Shown here: piece by piece, positions 30,101-42,100 of the stretch
Position numbering within the stretch: the first letter of the stretch is position 1
Layout of the letters: every line of letters begins with the position of its first letter
DNA from: Phoronis australis
Lineage: Eukaryota > Phoronida > Phoronidae
Assembly: GCA_002633005.1 (NCBI GenBank)
Contig: NMRA01000385.1
Span: 189,839-253,838 of the forward strand
Length of the DNA: 64,000 nucleotides
Reading direction: 5' to 3'
Program-made: the position numbers and the translations under genes
Notes under the pieces: model-generated
Databases searched by the model: none
Told to the model about the DNA's origin: nothing
Seen by the model: only the letters and a program-made list of their open reading frames with translations

Positions 30101-33100
30101 GCTGCCAGTGCACGCGACGCGAAAGCAATCGACCATTCTGTTCCATCACGCATAACGTGAAAATACTGCACCTACCCCAAAGGATGATCCGTTACAACAC
30201 AGTACCAATGACAACTCTGGCTGGTAATGTACTAACACGTTTTTGAACACAAGTAAGTCCTTCGATTTGTGGAAAGCGTCTTCGGATTTTCCCCATTTCC
30301 ACTTGGCACTGTTGCCTAGCAATGCATAAAGGGATGCCAGAACTGAGCTAATTTTCCGTAAGAACTTATGATAGTAGTTAATTAACCCCAGATACGAGCG
30401 TAACTCCGATAGATCCTGAGGTCTTGGGGCGTTCACGATAGCTGTCGGTCAGATCCCTTCGCTGTCAAGACAATGTCCCAGATAAGTCACCGACTGCTTC
30501 GTGAGCGAACATTTTTCTCTCCACAGTTGAAACCCGTTATCCAAGAGCCGTTGTAATAACTGATCCAAAGTCCTCTTGTGTTCCACCGTGTCGCGGCCTG
30601 CTATGACAATGTCGTCCAAGTATATGGCGCACATAGGTACGTTGTGCACAATTGTTCGTTGAAAAATGCTGGGCGCGCACGGACTACAAAATGGTAGACA
30701 GGCAGACCTTTATCCAGAATTTTGAAAATAGGGTGTCCATAATGCAGTTCCCAATATTCCAGGGCATCCATGATTCCGACGCCTAACCCCCCACCCCCAG
30801 CAATCCCTCCAGACACACACATTTTTTTAAAAAATGCATAGACCAAGGTTTTCACATTTAAGTTTACAAAACAGCCTTCTGTAGTGAGCATTTTTACTAA
30901 AAAAACTGTAGACCAAGACTTTTACAATGCTATCAACCAAGTGTGAGCATAGCAACATTGTATATACTTTGTATATACATTGTATATTTTCTTCCTGCTG
31001 TGAAAAAACAGCCCCCACTGTGAGACTTCAGAGGCTTCCTAGTATTCATTATAATGTGTGAGTCCAAACTTGAAAGCTTCCTATTGACAGTGGGTGTCCA
31101 AATGATACATTGGGCGTCTTTGCCAGGGCGTCCAGATTAGTACGCTGCATTAAGGCCTGTAGACGGGTATAAGCTAATAGTCCGTGGCTCATTGTGTTAA
31201 TGGTCGTTAACCGTTGGGCAGCCTCAGTTAGTTTCATTTGTTGACAAGTGTGGCTTAGATCAATTTTTGAGAACAGTTTTCCACCTGCCAGTCCTCCAAT
31301 CGTGGAATAGGGTACTGGTCTATCAAACCAGCCTTATTCAGGGTAGAACGGTAATCATCGCAAATACGAACATCCCCCGAATTCTTCAAAACCGGCACAA
31401 TGGGCGTGGCCCATTCCGATGAGTCAATACGTTGATCAGACGTTCAGGGCGAGCCTTCATGTATTTTGGTGGATGCAACGGGTCGACATTTAATGATATT
31501 TGTCCCCCTGAACACTTGCCTAATTCCTCTGTAAACAACTCCTGAAATTTCTCGTAACAGTCCATGTCATTCACAGCAGTCACATCCTGGACATGAAACA
31601 AGTTTGCCCAATTGATCTTTAGTTTGTTTAACCAATTACGTCCAAGTAGATTTGGACCATCTGCCACAAGGATAGGCAATTGCGTAGTTTTGTCGTCTGC
31701 TCTCACGCTAACGACTGATTCCTGTGGTCTCACTTCGGCACCACCGTAGCCAACAAGCACCATTTTTGCCTCATTAAGTGGTTGGCCACTAGACAATTTC
31801 TTCCATGTGCTGTGATTAATCACTGTATATTTGGCGCCAGTGTCGATTTCCTTCTGGATGGGCTGACCGTTGACAGTTATGTTCACCAAATGTGGTTCGT
31901 TTTTCGTCTTGTTCGATGTGAGGCGATACATTCCACTGTAAGTTGTTTCCCGTGTAGCTTAGCACGTCCCACTGTAGGTGGTTTTCCGCGGCGTTGCCTG
32001 CTCTTACATCACATGTGTTTTACCCGCGTGTCCAGAATAGCCATGTCCATGGGAAGAGCAAACCGATTTGTAATGATTTGGTTTACTGCACTTGAAGCAG
32101 GTAGTGCCCCAAGTGGGACATTTCCGTCTGTCCTTACAAAATGTGCCGCAACCCCAGCATGATCCTGGGCCGGCAGGCTTAGTCGAACGAAATTTTGTAA
32201 CTCTACTTGCCTGTAGGCGTTGTCCTGTCTGTGAGCGTTGCCCCGTTTGTCTTGTATTTTGTTAGTGTCCACCATCAGCGTCCCCATGGCCTGGAATTGC
32301 AAGGTCACGGATTCCTGTGTACGTCCGTTACTATGTAAGCAGTCCCTACAAGGTAATGCTCGGTTCTGTGAGTCCTTTGTTGCGCACCTTGTCCAAACGT
32401 GACTTTTGAATCAGCTGGGATTTGATTTCCAGATCCATGTCCGCAAACTCGCAGTATTTAATTAGCGAGGGTACGCAGCTGTGCATGCAACGTTTCTGAA
32501 GCATCCTGCGTCGCTTGTCGGAACCGAAACCGTATTGCGCTTTGGTGCAAAATAATTCGACATCTTAGTCTGTAATTGCTGATATGTTTCATTTATCGCA
32601 AACACATCGTCACCCGCATAATGGAGAAGCGTAGCTTTTTTCCGCTGTTCCTGCGTGATGTTTTTCGCCACCAGTAAGTTATCCAGCCGTTTCAGCCAAA
32701 GTTCCCTACATGTGCTGACTGATTCGGGTTGAATAGCAAATTAAGCTTTCAACATTAATTCATCCATAGTAATTTTCCTGTAAAATAATGGTTAAATCCT
32801 CTTCGCAAAAATGTTTTGTATGTAATAACCAGAGATCATTTGTGGAACATATGTCTATTGCATCGCTAACACCAAACTACTGCAACACATGTGTACAGGC
32901 TAATAATATATAAAATGTCAGATAGTCGCCAGGTGGTGTTGTAACTGCTCTAATGTAAACATAATATAGCATAACATAACATTCCCGTTAAGTGACTTTA
33001 CCAGACGTAGAGGGTTGTGAGCGTGTGATAACATCTAGCTCCTTTGTTGACTGCAAAGCACAGTCTTTTGTCTGGTATTACAACATGCTGGCCAACTATC

Positions 33101-36100
33101 TACCAGGCTTATTACAGGCCACGTGTGAACACTGTCAAACCCAGAGCAAATTGGCACGTTCATAAAGAATAGATTGTCGTAACTTCGGTTGTAGTTGGGT
33201 GATTTTGGCAATTCAAAACTAAACCTGATCTGCATTTGACAAGGAATTCAGAAATGCTATTGGCTTATGTTCAAATATGTTATAACAGCATAGCTCAATG
33301 AGGCTAGATAGTATGATCTTGTTGGAGATTAAGGGCAGTTTTCGAACAAAACAGAGCTGGCCCTCCTACCATCAATGCCAGAATGGAGTAAATCGGTCAC
33401 ATGTGAGATATTGGCTACAGGGGGTCATCTTCCCAATTTGTGGTTAGGCTATAGAATTGAACAAGTTGGGCTCAACAGGAAAACGTTGTAATGTCTCGTG
33501 TTATACCTGTTTTCACATTAATTTTCTTTTTAATTTTTTCCTGCAGACAAGTTCTCAGTGACCAACCCTCAGACATGGTCGCCTAGCACCATTAACAGGA
33601 AGCTGCGTAAATATGGAAAGGATGGTTACGGCTACAGAGGGGCGCTGATTAACAAGCTCTTCCAGGCGATATATGGAAGTATGTCCAAGCATGACTCGCA
33701 TGACTCATTATTGAGTTTACATTTATTGTTCTAGTGAATAAGAATTTAATGTTACATGGAAAATTTAGTGCACAATTTGTCGAATAAGTGGTATTTTATT
33801 TATTATGCGCCCACATATTTGTTTGTGGTGGCATATTGCTGTCACCTCTTTCCGGGTGTCTGGGCATCCAGCGTCTGCAGCTGCATCTCCTTAACCTCTC
33901 TCAGGACATCGATGAGATTTGGCAGGTGTGTTCCTATCAAGCTCATGACGACGAATTTCCGACTTCGACTACGGGTGTGTCCCTAGTGGCAATTTTAGTT
34001 TTTTATGCTTACCTTTGTATCTTTGATGGTCCTCAGAGGATTTTCATAAAATTTAGCAGTTAGGCATCTATTAGTGCGATGATGCTGTCCTCCCGTTTTC
34101 AGATGGATTCATTACTTTGCGGCACTCAGTAGCCAATTTTTACTGTTTTCGAGTCTGTTTTTTGGCGTCCACCCTTCTATAAACCAAACCGCTGTGAGGA
34201 TGATTTTGAAATTTGGTCTGTATGTTCTTACTGTGAAATGGGCGATGATTTGCAGACGACTTTGACTACTGTGGCGCCTCCTAGGAGCAGTTTGTGTATT
34301 TTTCTGTCCATGGCTGTTTCTCCTAGTACGTATGTAGGATCTTGTACTAAATGCAACAAGTATATTCATATGAAGTTGATAACGAACAGCGATGAGTTCC
34401 CATGGATCGGACTACCGTTGCGCCCCCTATTGGCAGTGTTATTTTTTATGTTACCTCAGTCTGTGTCTTCAAAGTTCCTCAACGGATTTTCATAAAATTT
34501 GGCAGATACCGTATTCGCCGTAATAACTGCCCATGCCCATATAAGCGCCCCCACGCATTTTCAGACTTTGCTAAAATAAGTGCCCAGTCCATAAATGTGT
34601 ACGTGCGAAAAATGCCTTACCTACAGTCCTAAAATTCTACAGTAACGTCTTCAATTTATCAATAATATCCGACAGTCCTGAAAAAAAATCATAGTGCGCA
34701 GAATTTATAGAGCACGAGCCTCGCCGCCATGTCGGTATTTAGCCGTGAATAACGATTCAAACATCTGCCATTCCTCAAAATGAACGCAAAAGTTTTGCTG
34801 ATATTGTGAGGACCAATGGTCTGGCCTTTCAGAACAGAAGTACTGTACTTATCTACGGGATTGCTTTGTAGATATTTCCCGCTTTCAACAGGAATCCAAA
34901 TTTCTTTGTAGGCCTACACGTGAATACCGCGAATCGAAGACTAATAAAAAGCTTGGCCAGTGTTAAAAGCACGTGGCCAGGAAGCGCGTGCTACATACAT
35001 GAACCTGTCATCAAAGGCATAAGTCGAGAACTATCCACGGGTAGCATAGCATCAGCAAGAAATGAATATTGGCACTAATTTCCGACAGTTTCTAATACTA
35101 TAAAAAAATGTTTGCCTTATTTTTAAGATGAATTGTTTGATTTACCATAATTGGTGTTTCCGATAAAATGACCACTGACAGTGAATGCTTACACACCCTT
35201 ACACGGAAAAATAACTGTCAGTCACGTATGCATCCAGCCACATGGCGACTAATATGGCCTTACTGAGACAAATGTCGGACATTTTTAGCACATGAGACCG
35301 GCAAGTGGCGAATGAAACACGCTCTGGTTTAGTTCTACTGCTTGTGCAAATTCTTTTGATACAATGCACATCTAGCTCGTTAGATTGCGTGGCTCTGGCC
35401 AAAAGACGGTCTCTGCTCTGGCAAATAAACTCGCACGTGCTCGCTTACTCACAACTTCAAAGCAAATGTCACGTGACAACAACATGTGTGTTCGTCCCGA
35501 CATTTTTCTCATGTTGCCGATCATACATGTAGATGGCACGATGTAGCACAGATTTGTACTTAAACCTGCCATGATCCCGACTCCACGGGAACTTAAAAAT
35601 CTTAGGGACGCTACTTGGAAAACTTGAGGAGGATTTCACGAGTTTCGCCGAGTTTTTGCCCTGGGATTTCATCACAATTTTCTTTAAAATGATTGTAATT
35701 TAGCATCAAAGTTTGATAGCAATGCACCTTGGTTTTGTAGGAAGTTTTTCATAGATTACAGATACGTCACAGAGCGTAAATATGATGAATCTTAGCTTCC
35801 GATTTCACCCGTTTCGGAGACCGGGTTTCAACGGCCTTGGGTTATAATAAGCGCCCCTCCTGAATCGAACTTTTCTAAGCGCCCTGGGCGGTTATTACGG
35901 TGAATATGGTAGGCATCTATTAGTGAGATGACACTATCCGCCCGTTTTTGGATGGATTTGAGGTATTTTGCACCACCTAGTGGCTATTTTCACAGTTTTT
36001 GAGTCTGTTTTTTGGCGTTCACCTCTCTATCAACCAAACCGTTCTAAGGATGATTATTGGCATGTATGTGCTTACTATAAAGAAAATGGCTGACGATGAT

Positions 36101-39100
36101 TTTCCGATGACTTCAACTACTGTGGCGCCTCCTAGTGGCAGTTTTGTTTTTTGCGCACATGGCTGTATTTCCTAAACTGTTTGCAGGATCTTTACTAAAC
36201 TTAGCCACTTGATTTATATGATGTTGGTAACAGTTGGCGACGATTTTCGCATGGATCTGACTACCAGTGTGCCCCCTAGTGGCAATTTTAGTTTTTACGT
36301 TTAGCTTTGTATATTCAAAGGTCGTCAATGGAGTTTCATAAAATTTGGAATATAGACATCTATTGGTGAGGTGACGCTAATTAACCTATAGTTTTTGGAT
36401 GGATTGTAGGTATTTTGCACCACGTAGTGGCCATTTTTACTGTTTTCGAGTCTGTTTTTTGGTTCGCACCTCTCTATCAACCAAACCATTCTAATGATGA
36501 TTTTGAAAATTGGATTATTTTTCCTCAGTGTTATGAGGAAGGTTGACGATGGCCACTTCGAATACTATATTGTGCCTCCTAGTGGTAGTTTTGTTTTGCA
36601 CCCATAGCTTATGTCCTAAACCCACTGTAAGGTCTTTATTAAACTTAGTAAGTCTATTTATAGACCTAATTCACGCCGACAGGACGCGAGTTCCTAAACG
36701 AGGCTCACTACGATACCTCTGTTGGCTTATCGGCATAGTTGTATTCTGCGTTCCTCTAATGGCTAGGAAAAATACGGACCCTCTACTGTCTGTTTTACAA
36801 TCTCCCGATAAGGACGCTGAGATTCGGAAGCGTTGAGTCGTTGCCATACGCCGGTATGAAAGAAAAAATGTCCGTGTAAAATTACTTTATAAATGTTTTT
36901 GAAAAGTTCATATTTTGTCGGATCTCAGTTGCCGAGCATCATAGCAACAATCGGAGAATCTTCGGCCAGTCAGGCTGCTCTTTCATGACTACGGGTTGGT
37001 TGAAATATGATGCATTTTTCTTTCCAAAAAGGACAGGGCCCCCAGTTCCTCAATTTCAGGACCGAATTTCGGCTCTATTCCCCTCTCAAAAATATTAAAA
37101 AATCATTCGAAATTCCCCCCAAGAGGCCTAAAAAGTGATTGAAAATTTCTCTCCGAAGTTCAAATCACCTGTAACCACAAAGGTGACAATTTGAAAGAGC
37201 ACAAAGTGCTACTTAAGACATAGCCTATGAGAGCTTGCAACAGGGCGGGGGTCCTACTGATGGTGATCGGGATGAGCTAGATTTTCCCCCTCACTCGACG
37301 AAAACATTCCCCTCTCAGAAGGCACAGGCACCTTTCCCCTCCGATGAATGAGGCCCCTGAAGAAACATGATAACTGCTTGCTCTGTCCAGTTAACTGAAA
37401 TGGAGCTCTAAAACGAGGTTATGCTTTGGTTGAACAAATTAGGTGTTTTAATTTTAAAATTCAACTTGGTTCAGATTGATATTTGAAACCTAATACATGC
37501 AGTAGATGTAAGAATTATTAAAACCAAGAAAGCAGAATTGATGGTCAAATAATTTTTATGTTAATTACGGGCCAGGTTTTTATTTTAATAAAAATATATT
37601 TAATAACATCAATTATTCTTTCAGATCTATGACAAATCAACTGCTAGTCCCTACCTACCAAGGACCTAGGCTATGCTTGATGTTAATATTCTTGATTAAC
37701 AAATTAAACCAGATGCACATGACAGCAAAATGCGATATCTTCAACTCGTGAACAATAAGAGCAGACGAACTGGTTCGTGTAGAAAGCATTTTTATCAACA
37801 ATTTATGTGAAGAAACGTAACCCTGCATTCACCATAATACCTAATCCGTAACACTAAAATCGCCGCAGTTTGGTCATATTTGCTTTTTATGTTTCGAACC
37901 TAGTTTTCCAAAATAATTGGATAATTATTGACACAGTTTTAAGATTTAATATTCAGGTTGGACTCAAAAGACCAGCCATTTAACTCACGCAATGTCGGCA
38001 ACTTCCGCTTTCTTTATCGCAGTGAGCCTCGCTTCAGATTTTAATGTCTGCCACTTGAAATAGGTCTATATGAAGCTAACAATAGACGACAACTTCCAGG
38101 TGGACGCAACTGTGCCTCCTTGTGGCAATTTCATGGCATGTTCCATTTTCAGATAGATTGGACGTTTTGTGCCATCTAGTGGCCATTTTTACGATACAAA
38201 TAAACAACTCTAACAAGTGGTGCATTTGTGGGCGCATATCAACGCTCTTCGCTGCTCTTGTTTTCATTGATGACACATGGCACCATTCTACTGTTATCAA
38301 GATAAGAACTAGCTGGCAGTGTTCTTATAAAGTTACTTGCGTAGTACGCTATGTTGAAAGCCGTGATTTGTTTTGCGGTTTTATTGCAAATCTACAATAC
38401 TCGCCATTGTCTGGCTGACATTTACTGAAATTTAGACCAGTGACTTTACCAGTTTCAATTATCCTTAAACACTGTCATTTATTGACTGCTCGTGAGCAGA
38501 GTGTTTGTCTGCCACAGAGAAGTCTCTAGATTCCTGTGTGTTTGCGTTTGTTTCATGAAAAGTGACTGAAGACAAGATTTAGCCTTATGCTTGGCTTCAC
38601 AAGTGATGAATAAAAAACAACAGTGCTGGTGGTCTGATTTCATTTGCGGTGCATCAGACATGTGCAGGTTTCATGGTTGAGCCCAGTTTGCACCAAACAT
38701 CTGGACTAAAAACAAGAGTCCCATCATGGTCCTTTGTGAAGGAAGCTTTCAAGTCTGCCTGTCTCCTTTAAGAAAATGAACAGGTTTAGCCATATAATTA
38801 TTAGGAGCACAAAAATCTGGAAATAATTTCAGTAACCATTAGTCATGGGAATACTCTCTGAGACTGCACTTTTACTAAACTTCAATAGCTGTATGGAGTG
38901 TAAGACCAGCGTTTCTAAATTCTAAAGGTTCAGTCACTTTTCCTGAAGCAAATTCCTTTGATAATTCATCCAAACACAAGAGTAATTATATCTTTTCTAG
39001 AGTGTCCCCACTTCTTGGGTGGAATCATGACTGGTTTCAATGTCTATTGCGAGCCTCATTTCGACTGCATGGGTCTGACATGTGCTGTCCCTGTTAAGTA

Positions 39101-42100
39101 CATGTGTCTCCAACAATGGGTGAGACTGGATACACGTGTTGACCTCTGTGGGCCAAAGTTGGTCTTCAAAGTTGGGTCTCCGCCTAAACAGAAATCCATG
39201 GAAATGACATTTGCTGGTGAGTATAAGATGCAGTGCACTGTTCTTATGCAGCACTAAGATGTACATGTCAGCCATCTGATTCTCCTGGCTTACAAATGAT
39301 GCAAGCCACTAGAAGACAAAAAGTGGTGTGGTGACTCCTTCCACAGACAGATGTATGTTTCCAGGGAGGCTGGAACACTCTATAAATTGCTGTCAACAAG
39401 CCGTTTTAATGCTTAAGCAGACTTTTCTCCTGTCCACAATATCCTAGATCTGCCATGCCACCCCTGGGCAAAACATGAACATGTGGAGAATTTCTCGCTT
39501 ACACTGGTCACCGCTCTGAGTCCCTTAGCCCCAGACAATTTTTACGATCCATATTCAGAATGCTCTTTATGTAGATCTGAGCTAATGAAGTGGAAAGGTA
39601 ATAGCTAGCACTACTTTCTTAACAATGGTTGTAGTTATTAAACTCAAATCGTTTTTCTCTGGCATTTGCACAGAGTTAAGGCCTGCAATATGGAGATCAG
39701 TTTTAACTTGGTACATTTTAAATACTGGTTTTACAAAAAGACTAAAAAGATAATTTGTGTTGATCTTGACAAAGGGTCAATTCCCAAAGGAACATTGGTT
39801 TTAAATATGTTTCATACCTGTTTTCATTACTTTATTTTAATACTCCTGTCTATTTGCTTTTTTTTCTTACCGGTTAGGGTTGCTATCTTTTTATTTTGTG
39901 TTTAACCAAAGCATCAGTCAGTTAATTGTGAACCCATCCCTGAATTTTCCAGAGTACAGCTACACCTAACATGTCACAGCAAACGAAACTCCTCGTGCCA
40001 TTAGTTCAAGTTCAATCGTTATTAGAACTCAAATCATAAAATATATACAGATATGGTCACGGTGATAGCCAAACTGAAGATTTGGAAACTCTGGACAATT
40101 TTAGTTGCCGTACCTACATAACTATTCTAGCTGTTTTCGCAGTCATAAAAAAATGAAATCACAGCTCTTTCCCACCGACCAATCTCATCCGCTGCTTGCA
40201 CTGTCTCGTTGACTACAAAGCTAGCCATCTTAGTTGTCTTCACAGGTGTTCCATTTCAACTACAAACTGACTATTGAAATTGGCTTATTTCCGCAGTTTT
40301 CAAGTAAGTGTACTACTCCTGGAATAAACTAGTTCGGCATGCACTGGGCCATAAGTGATGTTTTAAAAATTGTTGACTTCTTATTTAGTCACTGTGTGAT
40401 GTTCATTGACATTTCAATGTTGCTTAGTTGTATATTAAAAGAATAATCCAGGTGATATTGTTAACTCTGATCAGCATTTGTAAATCACCGAGTATATCAA
40501 TACGCACAGTCATTTATCTTCAAACGTACCCAATGTTTGTAGTTTATAGCTTAATAGTTCATCGATTTTTAAAAATCGAAAACCAAACTTGGTTGTTTTT
40601 TCCGTCTGAATACAGCTGTGGTATTTGTTTTTAACGAAAACTGTTGGTTAATGCATTTTGAAAATTCGCCAGTATGTACAGGCAGAGATGTTTACTGCAG
40701 TTTATGGTCGGGTAATTACACTTAATTGGGACTTGCTTGCACCGGACAATGCGGTCATCACAACTCTGGCGCAGCGCTCTCTTTGATCCTGGTAAAAGCC
40801 GCTCCGAAGGACGAGCGGTGAAAAGTCACGCATATCTTTAGATTGAAATACATGACTTTTGTGTAAGCGTATTGTTCACGGCATGATATGTGTTGGATCA
40901 TGACATCAAGTCATTGCATAGCCATGCACATGACAGATGAAGCACATTCAATTGTTTTTTACTATATAATGGGAGAACAATGCATGACAAATTAAATAAT
41001 GTTACACATTTAGAAATTAATATTCTCCATCTATTGTTAGTGATTTCAAATATGCATTTCCCAGATTAACTATTGTGTTTTCAAATTGCAAAAGTGACAA
41101 TGTCATTAAAGTTACGACAGAAAATGGAACACTCTGGTCCATTTTGTTCGTGTCCTGCCTAGCAAACATCCTTGTTTGCATAGGTTTATAAATTTCCTAA
41201 TCGCAAGTTATTGATGATGCCACCCTTGAGTATAATGTACCGTTGGAGGTCCTAAAGTCGTGAGTGCCCTAAAGTCGTGAATGATCTTATTTTGGCCTCT
41301 CCGCGCTCCCTGGGATATCTATAGCGTTGAAGTTTCCATTGTTCGTCTGATTACGAACGTCAAACGAATACCCGGACGTGTTGATATTCACAATAAGATA
41401 ATAAACAGTGAGTGGGTGTCTTCTTTTACCAATGTATATTAAACGGCATATTTCACTAATCCACTTTTTGTGCATTTTCAGAATATATTTCTGAAACTAA
41501 GCATCGTTCAGATTTGCCATAATACGCTCTCCACTGGTGGCTTGAACAATGTATCAAAATGGCTTAGGATCGATCAAGTTTCGTTAAGCCAAAGCAATAA
41601 AATACAGAGAGATAACTGATGCTGGTTCCTTAGCGTTTTACGTAAACAACTTCATTGAAAACGTCTGTGCACGTTGGAGTTGGGTGCAAAACACGTATAA
41701 CAATTTATTTCAATTGAAACTGAATTAATAAACTATGCAATGCATTTTTATGTCGTCTAGAGTAACTGTAAGCACTGTAGTTGATTTGTGTGGCCTTATT
41801 CAGTGCATTTCCATCCTAACAAATCGGTCATGATTTTAGGGCCTCATTCAAAATGGCCGGCGATATCGGCGACCGTTTCAAAACTGCTTACAGAGACAAA
41901 CAAGTGTTAAGATTGGCAAAACACTAACATTTGTGAAGGCTGATATATGTCCATGACATCTCTTGAGCAGTTAATTGCTAACGGATATTGGGTAGTATGA
42001 CAATCAGCTGCTTTTTATGCTTATATTCATGACTTTAGGTCACTGGTGTCTATTAGCACTTTAAGAATTAGGTTTTATTGAAAATCTGCAAAAGTGGATG

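Larger units (their letters stand above)
28133..32981 (-). mobile_element. Ty3/gypsy LTR retrotransposon, full length but decayed (4.85 kb)
   Basis: Two LTRs of about 170 bp flank gag, protease, RT, RNase H and integrase remains, all on the minus strand and in the usual Ty3 order. A polypurine tract (minus strand AGGGTGGAGGGA, 28302-28313) abuts the 3' LTR. On the minus strand the LTRs start TGTTATG and end AAAACA. The flanks CTCCC and TTCCC form a target duplication with one mismatch. Stops, frameshifts and an insertion of about 0.4 kb in RT make it inactive. No tRNA-complementary TGG was found next to the 5' LTR. Confidence 0.92.
22420..33546 (+). other. 11.1-kb intron between exons 17 and 18, largely transposon-derived
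   Basis: It holds the Gmr1-like element (23491-26840), CTAGTGGC-box repeats (26960-28115), the LTR element (28133-32981) and the MITE it split. I found nothing identifiable at 22420-23490; an LTR of the Gmr1-like element would be expected there, but I found no matching pair. Confidence 0.8.

Noticed and set aside
36543-36836. 97-codon plus-strand frame with a hydrophobic start that could look like a signal peptide
   Set aside because: It starts inside the CTAGTGGC repeat, has no supporting neighbour exons and no recognisable domain.
40740-40840. GC-richer patch that could be a small RNA gene
   Set aside because: I could not fold it into a tRNA cloverleaf or find A/B-box motifs with correct spacing.
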